From: Phycisphaerales bacterium
Lineage (GTDB): Bacteria; Planctomycetota; Phycisphaerae; UBA1845
Assembly: GCA_013140575.1 (NCBI GenBank)
Contig: JABFSN010000071.1
Span: 1-59,609 of the forward strand
Direction: 5' to 3'
Length of the DNA stretch: 59,609 nt
The notes under the pieces were generated by a model. The model saw nothing but the letters and a program-made list of their open reading frames with translations. It had not been told where the DNA came from and searched no databases. Shown here in pieces: positions 8,039 through 16,539 of this stretch (within the stretch, counting starts at the first letter, position 1; every line of letters begins with the position of its first letter). A program made the position numbers and the translations under genes.

Positions 8039-8512
8039 TCACGGGGATTGGCGAAGCGACGCAAGCAACAAGATTCGATCACGGGGAAAGCCCGACGGGA
8101 CGTTTCTGAGTAGTTTGTCATCCGCCGTGCACCAATGGCAGTCGAGCGCGCCGGCGAGACAAACGTAGGTCATGTCATTAAACGTCTTGGAGCATTCGAT
8201 TGCCATTCGGACGGAATCGGTCGCCTCATTAACATCTGCACTGGCGTGTCGGATCGGTAACCTGAAAACCTCGCGCGCGCAACGGAGAGCCAGTTCCTTC
8301 GTCAAACGGGGGCTCTTCGCAGACACCGACCTCTGGCTACATGCCTTGGTAAGTACCGCGCAAACTTCGTAGGTAAAGATCCTGGGCGCGTGAAGCTCCA
8401 AGTCGCCGGCCAGCAGGGCAACGAGCATGTCGTCCGCGAGGTCTGCATCGGCTTCATCTTTCACAAACCACTTGACCGCGACGCTCGCGTCAATGACCAT
8501 TCGGTTATTCAT
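8039..8512 (-). CDS. PIN-domain ribonuclease, VapC-like toxin
   Basis: A 157-residue PIN-domain protein expected to cleave RNA with Mg or Mn. The conserved acids are D8 in MVIDASVAVKWF, a glutamate in TYEVCAVL, the aspartate of TFNDMTYVCLA and that of CTADDKLL. It overlaps the upstream gene by 8 bases, as a toxin usually does with its antitoxin. The upstream partner is much longer than common VapB proteins. The middle protein's helical C-terminus (RLTPQARATYERI onwards) is the part most likely to neutralise it. Confidence 0.85.
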   Translation of the reverse strand: MNNRMVIDASVAVKWFVKDEADADLADDMLVALLAGDLELHAPRIFTYEVCAVLTKACSQRSVSAKSPRLTKELALRCAREVFRLPIRHASADVNEATDSVRMAIECSKTFNDMTYVCLAGALDCHWCTADDKLLRNVPSGFPRDRILLLASLRQSP

Positions 8513-9083
8513 CGTTGCGGATCTCGCGCAGCGCCTGCACCATGTCGAAGTCGAATGCGCCTAGTTCCTTTCGAATTTCGCGAATGCGTTCGTATGTTGC
8601 CCGGGCCTGGGGCGTCAATCGACGGAACCGCGAGTTTCGGTCCTGAAGTGAGGAGACCGGAACTGAGTTCGGCCCGCGGCTCATCGACCGTGGGCCGGCT
8701 CGAACTCGGTAACCGGGGTCGACCTCCGAGGATGCGGAATCACCGAAAATCAGATCGTCGGACCGCTTGGGGGCAGGTTTCATCAATCCGACGGTGACGG
8801 CGACGGTATCGCCGGAGTTCAAGTCAAGGGCGATCAAAACCGCGCGAGGTTGAAACGCGGCGGGCTCGTCGTGGAGTTCCCCACGGACGCCTTCGAGGGC
8901 CGCGTACGCTAAATCTCCCATGGGCGAGCGAAACCTACAGACAAGCCCGTCGCGTGAATGTTCGCGTGGTTCCGTCGATGCTAACAAGGAACGCGACGCG
9001 CGCGATGCGGCGGGGGGTAAAGACGTCGTCGATTCGAGCCAGTCGACCGGGTCGGCACAGCCGGATGTCGTGATCGTCGTCAT
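8505..9083 (-). CDS. Unknown protein between PIN toxin and TIGR04255-like protein (candidate antitoxin)
   Basis: 192 residues starting MTTITTSGC. The start is fixed by an ATGA overlap: its ATG (9083-9081) shares bases with the TGA of the upstream gene. I recognise no domain. A central part (QPRAVLIALDLNSGDTVAV) looks like beta strands, a Ser/Arg-rich linker follows, and the last ~40 residues are charged and probably helical. The 8-base overlap with the PIN gene suggests it is the antitoxin or an adaptor. The three genes appear translationally coupled. Confidence 0.7.
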   Translation of the reverse strand: MTTITTSGCADPVDWLESTTSLPPAASRASRSLLASTEPREHSRDGLVCRFRSPMGDLAYAALEGVRGELHDEPAAFQPRAVLIALDLNSGDTVAVTVGLMKPAPKRSDDLIFGDSASSEVDPGYRVRAGPRSMSRGPNSVPVSSLQDRNSRFRRLTPQARATYERIREIRKELGAFDFDMVQALREIRNDE

Positions 9084-9910
9084 TGTGTTCGCTTCCAGTA
9101 CTGGTGCATCCTGTCGCTGGTTAGGTCGGTGAATCCAAGGACGATCCATTCGTGTGCGACGTCAAACCACTTCCACATGGCATCCCGCGATGCATCCTCG
9201 GGCATGCCGCGGGCGTTCATTTCCAGGAGCAATACCGGCATATTATCTTGCCGGCGGAGGGCGCTGCGGATGGTGGCGTGAAGGCGTCCGCGCCCGTCCG
9301 GGAGTTGAAAACTGAATCGCAGATTCACCGCTTCGAGCGCGGACAAAAAGCGATCCCGTCGGTTCCGCCAGGACACTTCCGGGAAGATATGGCCGAGATC
9401 GGCGATCGCATCCCAGCCGCTGCCCTGCGGAATGTGGTTGACATACGTCATCTCGTATTGTCGGGGTTGGATCTGGCCTAAGCTCCCATCCCGTAGAAAC
9501 CGCTCAAACGTGTCCAGCCGTTGCCTAAACAGACTGATTACTTTCTCGTAATTCGGGTACGCATGCTCGGGGCGAGTTTTCTTCCAGTTATGCAGGAAAC
9601 GGTCGCGTTGTAGCTGGACGATTCCGTCGTCGTTCTGTCGCACAAACCAGATGCGCGGAAGCGGCGGCTTGTCGCTGAATTGGATTTCGAGCGACGGCTG
9701 CTCGCCGAACAGTTCGACGATCGGGGCCAGCGGCATCTGCTCCTGACACGACGTATAGCCTTCCGCCCTCAACCGCTCCCAAAACTGGCCGAAATGGGGG
9801 GCGAGCATGGCGTCGAGCGGGTGAAACAGGATCCCGCACACCACCTCGATGACCGGCGGCTGGTCGAACTTCGGTAGCGGCATTGCCGACGACACGCTTT
9901 CGTCCTTCAT
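9080..9910 (-). CDS. TIGR04255-like protein
   Basis: 276 residues. The opening LPKFDQPPVIEVVCGILFHPLD, the middle QYEMTYVNHIPQGSGW and the late VLLLEMNARGMPED fit, from memory, the sporadically distributed TIGR04255 family, which has no established function. No signal peptide or membrane segment is visible. It heads a tightly coupled three-gene run ending in a PIN nuclease. Patchy families in such places are often part of conflict or stress modules. The gap 9911-10240 upstream (about 330 bases) holds the divergent control region shared with the VanZ-like gene; no box there is clear enough to call. Confidence 0.7.
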   Translation of the reverse strand: MKDESVSSAMPLPKFDQPPVIEVVCGILFHPLDAMLAPHFGQFWERLRAEGYTSCQEQMPLAPIVELFGEQPSLEIQFSDKPPLPRIWFVRQNDDGIVQLQRDRFLHNWKKTRPEHAYPNYEKVISLFRQRLDTFERFLRDGSLGQIQPRQYEMTYVNHIPQGSGWDAIADLGHIFPEVSWRNRRDRFLSALEAVNLRFSFQLPDGRGRLHATIRSALRRQDNMPVLLLEMNARGMPEDASRDAMWKWFDVAHEWIVLGFTDLTSDRMHQYWKRTQ

Positions 9911-10240
9911 CAGCCGAAGCTCCGAGCAAATTCCCCCTCTGGATGTCGCCGCCTGTCCGTGTGCCTATCGGACGGGGAGTCGCAACAAGGCACGGCTTGC
10001 TTTACATTACACCGTTCGCCGCCGTCCGTCACCTGACGCGATGCAACCCGTCATCAAAACATAATAGTGCGCGTAGTCGTTACAATCCGCAACTGGACGA
10101 GGAATCGGTGCGGAAGGTGCGGGATTCGGGTCGTAACGTCCCCGGAGGCGGCCCCAAAAACCGTTTCCAGTTCGGGCGCAGAATCTGCCTATCAGTGTTT
10201 GAAGGCACGGTCTCGAGTTCGGGGACATTTAGGAGCGAAT

Positions 10241-11686
10241 GTGAAGATTCCGTCGCAGACCAAGTCAATTGTGGAAGTGGCGGTACCAACGCATTCGGTC
10301 GACGCGCGACGGACCGCGTTTCCGGACGATGGCCCCTTACCCGGGGCTCACGCGTTCGATCCCACTCCATCCCGTCCCGGGAGCGAGATTCACCTGATCT
10401 GCGGCCGATTGCTGTCGTTTTGGTGTGCAGCGTTGATCGTCGGCACCCTGCTGCCATTTACGGTGGATGCGGCCCCCTGGGATATTGGGACCGGTTTCGG
10501 ACTGGGCCTGATCGGCTGGCCGCCGTCACCGGCGTCCGATGTGCTGACCAATCTGGCGATTTACGTGCCGTTGGGCGGGTTGTTGGCGCGGTTTCTGGTG
10601 AAACGCAGCGTCGCAAAGCCTGTCTCCGCGGCGGTCGCCGTGTTCGCGGCGGGCGTGCTGTCCACCTTGCTGGAATGGACCCAAACGGCGATCCCGTCGC
10701 GGGTGGCGTCGTGGTACGACGTGACGTGCAACGTCGGCGGCGCGGCCGGTGGGGTGCTGGTGTTGGCGGTGTTATCGCGGTTGGGTGGCGTGCGGCGGCG
10801 GTTGCGGACGGCGATCGCGGACCGGCCGATGGTCACGGCCGCCAAGGCGATGACCGTCGCGTTGTGCGTCTATCACCTGGTGCCCTTCGATCTGGTCACG
10901 AGCACGGAAGCGTTGCGGCATACACTAGCCCGGACGCGATTGTGGCCCATCTTCGGGCTGGCGCCGATTGACATGGATGAGACGCGATTGGCCGTCGATT
11001 CGTTTGCGTATGCGGCCCAATTCCTCTTACTGGGGTTGGTGGCGGCGGGCGCCCAGCGCGAACGAGGGCTGACGCCGATCCGATCGGCCGCTCGGGCGTT
11101 TATTCAGGTTGCGGCCGTGGCGTTCGCCATCGAGATTTCGCAGATATTCGTGGCGTCCCATGCGCTCGATGCGGTCGATTTCCTGGCTGCGGTGGGTGGC
11201 GGATTTGTGGGGGCGGGGATCGCAACGGTACGAGGCTGGGCGGGCCGCGCGGTCACGATTCGATTGGTCGCATCCGGAGCCATAGCGGTACAAGCCCTGT
11301 ATCTCGCACTTTCCAGCACCATGCCGTTTGAATTCGATGTGGGGGCATTCGATATCCGTCGCCTGGGCCATTGGCCGCTGGCGACACTCTTCCATCGTCC
11401 AACATCGGCCGCGGCCGCCGATTTCGCGTCGTTGCTGGCCATCTACGGATCGATGGCTGTGGCCTTGCGCGTCCTGTTTTGCCATCGAGGCTTTGGCCGT
11501 CCGTTCGGATGGCTGTTCCTGGCGCCCGTGCCGCTGATGGCCGCGGCGTGCGAGTTCGTTCAGTTGTTCACCCCGACGCGCGTACCGGACGTGACGCCGC
11601 CGCTGGTGGCGCTGGTGGTCGTCCTTCTGGTTGCGGCATGGAACCCGCCGGCTGCACTGCCTGGCGCCGCGTTCGCACGCGAGTAG
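10241..11686 (+). CDS. Multi-spanning membrane protein with three VanZ-like modules
   Basis: 481 residues, largely hydrophobic. The GTG at 10241 is chosen because AGGAG (10231-10235) sits six bases before it; an ATG at 10067 lacks such a site. Three times a pattern recurs of aspartate, hydrophobic helix, then E-x2-Q and a following Asp: first SDVLTNLAIYVPLG with LEWTQTAIPSR and YDVTCNVGG; then VDSFAYAAQFLLLG with IEISQIFVASHALDAVD; then ADFASLLAIYGSM with CEFVQLFTPTRVPDV. That is the VanZ-like signature, normally present once. VanZ confers low-level teicoplanin resistance; most relatives are uncharacterised membrane proteins. No resistance genes are nearby. Confidence 0.75.
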   Translation: MKIPSQTKSIVEVAVPTHSVDARRTAFPDDGPLPGAHAFDPTPSRPGSEIHLICGRLLSFWCAALIVGTLLPFTVDAAPWDIGTGFGLGLIGWPPSPASDVLTNLAIYVPLGGLLARFLVKRSVAKPVSAAVAVFAAGVLSTLLEWTQTAIPSRVASWYDVTCNVGGAAGGVLVLAVLSRLGGVRRRLRTAIADRPMVTAAKAMTVALCVYHLVPFDLVTSTEALRHTLARTRLWPIFGLAPIDMDETRLAVDSFAYAAQFLLLGLVAAGAQRERGLTPIRSAARAFIQVAAVAFAIEISQIFVASHALDAVDFLAAVGGGFVGAGIATVRGWAGRAVTIRLVASGAIAVQALYLALSSTMPFEFDVGAFDIRRLGHWPLATLFHRPTSAAAADFASLLAIYGSMAVALRVLFCHRGFGRPFGWLFLAPVPLMAAACEFVQLFTPTRVPDVTPPLVALVVVLLVAAWNPPAALPGAAFARE

Positions 11687-11756
11687 CAGTCCCACGCAAC
11701 GAACCTGTCAGGTTCACGGCGTTGCGTGCCATCCAAAACTTGATTGCGTCCGCCTC

Positions 11757-14204
11757 TTACGGCCTATGGACCGGTTCGGCGTCGGGTTCGGCGTCTTTGG
11801 CCGCGAGGGTCAGCTGTTTCTCGCCGAACAGGTGCAGACGCATCATCAACAGCGCCGCTTCCAGTTGCAAGTCGACGTCGGGCACGTCGTTGTCGTCTTT
11901 GGCCAGATTCAGTTTCGGCTCATCGTCGCTCTCTTCGTCGCCCTCTTCGGGCTCTTCGTCGTGGATCGCGTCGGGATCGACGGCGTCGTCCGTTTCTTTG
12001 CCGTCCTTCGCGGCCGGTGCGGCGGTCTTGTCGCCGTCGCCGGACGGGGGTTTGGCGTCGTCTGCCGTCTTCTCGTTGTCGGACGCGGCGCCCTTCGCAT
12101 CGCCGTTGGGCGCGGATTCGGGTCTTCCTTCGCCCGAACCGGATTCGCCATTCTTCGTGTCCGCGGCCTTGTCCGCGGCATCGCCCGCTTTCCCGCCGTC
12201 GCCGTCCTTGGCGGCAGTGCCCTCTTTGTCGTTCGTCGACGGCACTATTCCCAGAACGTCACGGTCACGCTGCATGATTCGGATGCGGATCATCTCCTTG
12301 GGAACCAGCTCGACGCTCAAATCGGGCGAAACGCCCCATTCCTTGGCGCCCTCTTCATGATGCAGCGACCGCCCGCTGGGCAGGTAATAGCGGGCCGTGG
12401 TCAGTTTCAGATAGGCGTTGCTGCCGCCCAGTTCCATTAACTTCTGCACGCTGAATTTGCCGAACGTGCGCTCGCCGATGATCATCGCCCGGCCATTGTC
12501 CTGCAGCGCGCCCGAAACGATCTCCGACGCGCTGGCGCTTCCTTCATTCACCAGCAAAACCAACGGCAGGTCCTTGTACGGTCCGTCCACGATCGCCGGC
12601 GGCGGCGCCCACGGCTCGTCGTTGCGGCCTTCGGTATGCACCACCTGCTCGTCGCGGCTTTGAAACAACCGCGTCACCTCGACGGCCGACTTCAACAGAC
12701 CGCCGGGATTGAATCGCAAATCCAGAATCAAACCCCGCGCCCCACGGGCCAACGCCGAATCGATCGCCCTCTGCAACTGAACGGCCGTGTTGTCCTGAAA
12801 CGCCACCATCCGCACATAGGCGATGCCCATCTCTTCGTCGAGCATGTGCAGCCAGCGCTCGGGATCCTCGGGATCGCGCTCCAGACCCTTGACCGACGCG
12901 ATCTCGACCAGCGCCCGTTTCAACCGCACGTCAAACTTGCGGTTCTCCGACGGACGGTTAATGGTCAACGTCACCCACGTGTCGATCGGACCGGTGATCA
13001 TCTGCACGGCCTTGTTCAGTGACACGCCCTCCAGCGACGTTTCGTCCACGGCCACGATTTCGTCGTCAGGCTGAATGCCGGCGCGGTAGGCCGGCGCGTC
13101 CTCCAGCGGCGTCACCACGACGATGGGACCCTCGCCTCCGCCGGAAATGCTGATGCCCACCCCCACGAAATCGCCGCGGGTGTGCTTGTCGAATTCGCGA
13201 GTCTCGATCGGCCAGATCATCGACGTGAATTCGTCAAGCGGTTCCAGGGCGCCGTTCATGAACTCGTACACGATCAGCGTCTCGGGCAGATCCACCGTCT
13301 GCCGGTTGATCTCCAGCACCCGGCGGAAATGCTCCTTGGCGTAGGACACGGTGAACCGATCGCTCTTGAGCACGCGCTCCAGCCGCGCCTGCAAACGCGC
13401 CCGGAACGACTCGCGCAGGCTCTCGTCCGCCAGTTTGGGGAACGTCTCGCGCATGACGTCGGAATCGCAGATCAACAGCAGCGTCTGCAAGCCCGACTCG
13501 GTGACGGCCTTGAAATCCGCCACCTCCGCGTGAAACTTCTCGATGCGGTCCAGGGCATCGACGGCGTTCTGCTCGACGATATCCTGAAGCAGCTCGCCCC
13601 AGCGCCGCCGGCTCTTGTCGTCCGAGCCGTACATCGCGTTCAGACGCGCGTGCGTCAGGCACTCCAGCCGGCTCTTCTCGAAGTCCTTGTTGTCCTCGAA
13701 CAGCGACGACAAATAGGCGAAAACGTCGTACGCGCGCCGCCATTTGCCGTCCGACCGCTTCTCATGGGCCAGGTCCAGCGCCGCGTCCACCAGTCGTTTC
13801 ATCCAAGCCGACTCGCGCACCGCGCTCTTGTCGGTCGCGTTGGCCAGCGCCCGGCTGGCCACGACCAGCCCCTCCAGAATCTCACCTTTTTCGAGATGCC
13901 CCTCGATCTGACCGACGTAATTGTCGAAGTCGCGGGCCCGCCGCTCCTCGTGCGCGTCCAGCTGTTTCTTGAACACCTCGAACCACGGCGCGACGCGTTC
14001 GTCCTTGATTTCCAGCCTGTTCAGGTCGGACGGCGGCAGTCCGTTCGTCGACTTCCGCGCCGTTTCGACGATGGACAAGTTGTCCGACCAAAGCGCCTGC
14101 CGTTCCGTTTTGGTCAGTTCGCCACGAACCGTCCACACCGTTCCCAGCACGGCGAAGATCGAAAACAGCATTCCCATGGTCCGGATTTTTCGCGCGCTGT
14201 GCAT
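11757..14204 (-). CDS. S41 family C-terminal processing protease
   Basis: An 815-residue exported serine protease of the CtpA/Prc group. An N-terminal hydrophobic stretch (residues 10-28) acts as signal or anchor. A helical region (about 35-330) is followed by a PDZ domain (about 340-430, with GVGISISGGGEGPIVV). The catalytic part has LDLRFNPGGLL, GSASASEIVSG with the probable nucleophile S558, and RTFGKFSVQ with the general base K583. The last ~150 residues are low-complexity Ala, Asp, Gly and Lys and then Glu/Asp-rich. The tail is much longer than in standard CtpA. Such enzymes trim C-termini or act in envelope stress. Confidence 0.9.
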   Translation of the reverse strand: MHSARKIRTMGMLFSIFAVLGTVWTVRGELTKTERQALWSDNLSIVETARKSTNGLPPSDLNRLEIKDERVAPWFEVFKKQLDAHEERRARDFDNYVGQIEGHLEKGEILEGLVVASRALANATDKSAVRESAWMKRLVDAALDLAHEKRSDGKWRRAYDVFAYLSSLFEDNKDFEKSRLECLTHARLNAMYGSDDKSRRRWGELLQDIVEQNAVDALDRIEKFHAEVADFKAVTESGLQTLLLICDSDVMRETFPKLADESLRESFRARLQARLERVLKSDRFTVSYAKEHFRRVLEINRQTVDLPETLIVYEFMNGALEPLDEFTSMIWPIETREFDKHTRGDFVGVGISISGGGEGPIVVVTPLEDAPAYRAGIQPDDEIVAVDETSLEGVSLNKAVQMITGPIDTWVTLTINRPSENRKFDVRLKRALVEIASVKGLERDPEDPERWLHMLDEEMGIAYVRMVAFQDNTAVQLQRAIDSALARGARGLILDLRFNPGGLLKSAVEVTRLFQSRDEQVVHTEGRNDEPWAPPPAIVDGPYKDLPLVLLVNEGSASASEIVSGALQDNGRAMIIGERTFGKFSVQKLMELGGSNAYLKLTTARYYLPSGRSLHHEEGAKEWGVSPDLSVELVPKEMIRIRIMQRDRDVLGIVPSTNDKEGTAAKDGDGGKAGDAADKAADTKNGESGSGEGRPESAPNGDAKGAASDNEKTADDAKPPSGDGDKTAAPAAKDGKETDDAVDPDAIHDEEPEEGDEESDDEPKLNLAKDDNDVPDVDLQLEAALLMMRLHLFGEKQLTLAAKDAEPDAEPVHRP

Positions 14205-14312
14205 AAGGACTCCTCGCGGCTAGCGCCCCTCGCGAACCTCTCGTCACGTGTACGGATCCGGCGCGGCCCGGCGTGAAAACCCCGCGCCATCGACTGCGGC
14301 ATCCGCCTATGA

Positions 14313-14342
14313 ATTATACGACTGGCGCGACGGAGGGTCCAA
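14313..14342 (-). promoter_or_regulatory. Predicted promoter for the S41 protease gene
   Basis: On the minus strand a perfect TATAAT (14318-14313) follows TTGGAC (14342-14337) after 18 bases. The transcript would start near 14306, about 100 bases before the ATG. The stretch from 14345 to 14650 is GC-rich and holds no gene with a usable start. Confidence 0.5.
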
Positions 14343-14662
14343 CGCCGGACGATCTCTTACACCCCCAACTCCCTCCGCGGGGATTTCCTGGTCATTCGTC
14401 GGCGTTTTTCCGGGCTTGAGTGAGGCCGGCGCTCCGGCGATCGCGTGCCCCGCCACCTCCGGCCGGTCCACCACTTCAGTCGGGCGGCCCGCCGCTTTGG
14501 CAGCGGGGGAGTCGATTTTCCCGGGCGCAACGGGTTCCGCGAATTCACGGGCGACGCCACACGCTCCCGGTCAACACCGGCATGGGACGCGGTCCACGTA
14601 GCTTCTACGCTTTGCGCTGATCTTCATTCTGCCTCAGAAAAGCCACGGTTTGACGGAAGAAA

Positions 14663-14709
14663 GGGTAGAATTACCCACCGACTGGGGACTTAATTGGGTA
14701 ATTACACCC
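14663..14709. promoter_or_regulatory. Two tandem operator-like palindromes (candidate enhancer sites)
   Basis: GGGTAGAATTACCC (14663-14676) and GGGTAATTACACCC (14696-14709) are two 14-base palindrome-like sites with the same outer bases. Their starts are 33 bases apart, about three helical turns. They sit in a locally AT-rich island roughly 100 bases upstream of the sigma-54 promoter, the usual place for activator binding. Confidence 0.55.
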
Positions 14710-14798
14710 AATGGATGTCGAAATCCAGCGAATTCGATTTGTTCATAAACTATTGTCAAATAACATGTTATATACAAAATAGTCATATTCAGACCATG

Positions 14799-14814
14799 TG
14801 GCACGCATGATGCT
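14799..14814 (+). promoter_or_regulatory. Sigma-54 type promoter
   Basis: TGGCACGCATGATGCT matches the -24/-12 consensus TGGCACG-N4-TTGCW with one change in the -12 half. The GG (14800-14801) and GC (14812-14813) are separated by exactly ten bases. The transcript start is expected near 14825. Confidence 0.65.
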
Positions 14815-14824
14815 TATATTCAAG

Positions 14825-15030
14825 CGTTGATCAGGAGAGCCGTGGGGAGCCAACCGCACAGCTTTCTTCAACGACTTGGGCCTTGTGGGGCTGGAGCGCC
14901 GGAGAAATCCGGTGAGTCCTACATGGGGGATCGCAGGGGCCCGCGAATGGGCCTCTGCGACATTTCAAATGACCGCCTCTGTCGCGGCTGACGGGTCCCT
15001 CGTGGGGGCCCGCCGGCCGCGGACATTTTT
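14825..15030 (+). ncRNA. Candidate structured RNA or leader ending in an intrinsic terminator
   Basis: Directly after the sigma-54 promoter lie a CCGGA-GAAA-TCCGG hairpin (14899-14912), a perfect 12-bp stem TCGCAGGGGCCC / GGGCCTCTGCGA with a six-base loop (14931-14960, one G-U pair), and a final ~15-bp stem (14984-15020) followed by TTTTT at 15026-15030. I cannot match it to 6S RNA, tmRNA, SRP RNA or a known riboswitch. It may be a free small RNA or a leader controlling the acyl-CoA dehydrogenase 96 bases further on. No convincing ORF lies inside. Confidence 0.5.
14984..15030 (+). terminator. Intrinsic terminator-like hairpin
   Basis: GCGGCTG pairs with CGGCCGC, and after one mismatch the stem continues as GGGTCCC with GGGGCCC. 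A T5 tract starts six bases after the stem. The T tract is a little distant, so efficiency may be partial or conditional. Confidence 0.5.
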
Positions 15031-15126
15031 ACCCATCCCCGACCCCAACCGAATCGCGATTCCGATTAGAATGACCGGCGCGCGCTCCACGCGACAGGTT
15101 TCCAAACCGGGAGGTCATTCGCACAC

Positions 15127-16278
15127 GTGAACCGCTCCACCACCGACAACGACCGGATGTTCATCGATGCGGTCCGCAATTTCGCCCGCGGCAACCTGCT
15201 CGATCCGGACCGCCGCGCCGACGCCGACGAGTCGTCCATGCTCAACGTCCTTCCCGCGGTGGCCGACATGGGCTTGATGCACCTGGTCGTGCCCGATGAA
15301 TTCGGCGGGCTGGGTGCGAGCATGCGCCTCTATGCGACGCTCATCGAGGAAATCTCCTACGCTTCGCCGTCGGTGGCTGTCACCCTTTCCGTGCATTCCA
15401 TGGTGGGCAAAGTTCTCGTGCGCTATGCGTCCGACGAAATGAAACGCCGTCTGCTGCCCGGGTGGGGTCGGGCCGATTCACTCGCCGCCTTCGCCATCAG
15501 CGAGGCCGACGCGGGCAGCGACGCGTCCTCGGCCAAGACGGCCGCGGTGAAAGTCGCCGGCGGCTATCGCGTCACCGGCAGCAAGATGTGGATCACGAAT
15601 GGCCGATGCGGCAAATGGTATCTCGTCCTGGTCCGCGCCAAGGACCGCCCGTCGGACGAAGGCAAACTGACAGCCCTTGTCATCGACGGCCAGTCGAACG
15701 GCATCGAGCGTGACGACATCCACGGCAAGATGGGCATCCGCGGCAGCGAGACCGTCGTGCTGCACCTAAACGACGTGTTCGTCCCCGAATCCAACCGGCT
15801 CTGCGCCGAAGGCGACGGATTGAAAGCCTGTCTGGCCGCCCTCGACGAGGGCCGCATCGGCATCGCCGCGCAGGCCGCCGGCATCGCGGCCGCGTGTCTC
15901 GACGAGATGACCTCTTACGCCCGGCAGCGCATGCAGTTCGGCAAACCCATCGGCCATTTCCAGGCGGTGCAGAACATGATCGCCGACAGCGCCGTCGAAC
16001 TGGAATCGTCGCGTCTGTTGATCCAACGGGCCGCGGCGCTGATCGACGCCGGTCAGAAAGCCACGCGGCAGGCGGCCATGGCCAAGCTCTACGCCAGCGA
16101 GGCCGCCAACCGCATCGCCTATCGCGCCGTTCAGGTGCACGGCGGCAGCGGCTACATCCACGAATGCCGCGTCGAGCAGCTCTACCGCGACGCCCGCATC
16201 ACCACCATCTACGAAGGCACCAGCGAAATCCAACGCCACGTCATCGCCCGCGAATTGATCCACTCGGGCGTGGAATAG
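15127..16278 (+). CDS. Acyl-CoA dehydrogenase
   Basis: A 383-residue flavoenzyme that introduces the 2,3 double bond in an acyl-CoA during fatty-acid or amino-acid breakdown. FAISEADAGSDASS is the FAD/substrate signature; KMWITNGRCGKWYLV follows as expected; and RQMQFGKPIGHFQAVQ-type sequence is present as RQRMQFGKPIGHFQ. The C-terminal YRDARITTIYEGTSEIQ carries the catalytic glutamate of short/medium-chain enzymes. I start at GTG 15127, with GGGAGG about 12 bases upstream; an ATG ten codons later is an alternative. It stands behind a sigma-54 promoter and a possible attenuator, suggesting control by an enhancer-binding regulator. Confidence 0.93.
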   Translation: MNRSTTDNDRMFIDAVRNFARGNLLDPDRRADADESSMLNVLPAVADMGLMHLVVPDEFGGLGASMRLYATLIEEISYASPSVAVTLSVHSMVGKVLVRYASDEMKRRLLPGWGRADSLAAFAISEADAGSDASSAKTAAVKVAGGYRVTGSKMWITNGRCGKWYLVLVRAKDRPSDEGKLTALVIDGQSNGIERDDIHGKMGIRGSETVVLHLNDVFVPESNRLCAEGDGLKACLAALDEGRIGIAAQAAGIAAACLDEMTSYARQRMQFGKPIGHFQAVQNMIADSAVELESSRLLIQRAAALIDAGQKATRQAAMAKLYASEAANRIAYRAVQVHGGSGYIHECRVEQLYRDARITTIYEGTSEIQRHVIARELIHSGVE

Positions 16279-16322
16279 ACATACGCTTCGCCCGGGTTCA
16301 ATCCAGCGGACGGAATGCAATA

Positions 16323-16349
16323 GACAAGATTTACAAGATTAACAAGATG
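16323..16349 (+). repeat. 27-base repeat of the AATCTTGTA family, copy 1 (forward)
   Basis: It begins GACAAGATTTACAAG and ends AACAAGATG, with one base different from the copy at 16976. Built of 9-base units. Rest of 16279-16539: no gene seen. Confidence 0.85.
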
Positions 16350-16539
16350 GGGAATGGTGCTTCACAGCCCGGTGCCGAAATCGGGCATGCGGTGCATTCC
16401 GCATCGTTCCGGATGAAACAATCACCTTTTACGTGCGAGGGTCGCCATTCAAAATGAACTCCGGGCATGCCGAGATACAACGAGCCCGGGCCCCTCGATT
16501 CCGCGTTTGAATCGCAGCACCAGCCTCGACCTTTGATCC

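Noticed and set aside
8920-9132. Plus-strand open frame opposite the unknown middle gene of the PIN module
   Set aside because: It is antisense to a gene fixed by overlaps on both sides and has no start signal.
14357-14560. Arg-rich 67-codon open frame upstream of the S41 protease, and a second stop-to-stop frame in the same place
   Set aside because: The first has atypical composition. The second reads more like coding sequence but has no start codon. The predicted S41 promoter lies at its end. At best it is a gene remnant.
14825-15030. 6S RNA, tmRNA, SRP RNA or cobalamin riboswitch at the sigma-54 locus
   Set aside because: It lacks the long bubble hairpin of 6S, the tRNA-like ends of tmRNA, the Alu/S-domain motifs of SRP RNA and the B12-box; left as unassigned.
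14876-15130. 84-codon open frame overlapping the structured transcript
   Set aside because: It covers the hairpins and terminator, has no ribosome site and no recognisable sequence.
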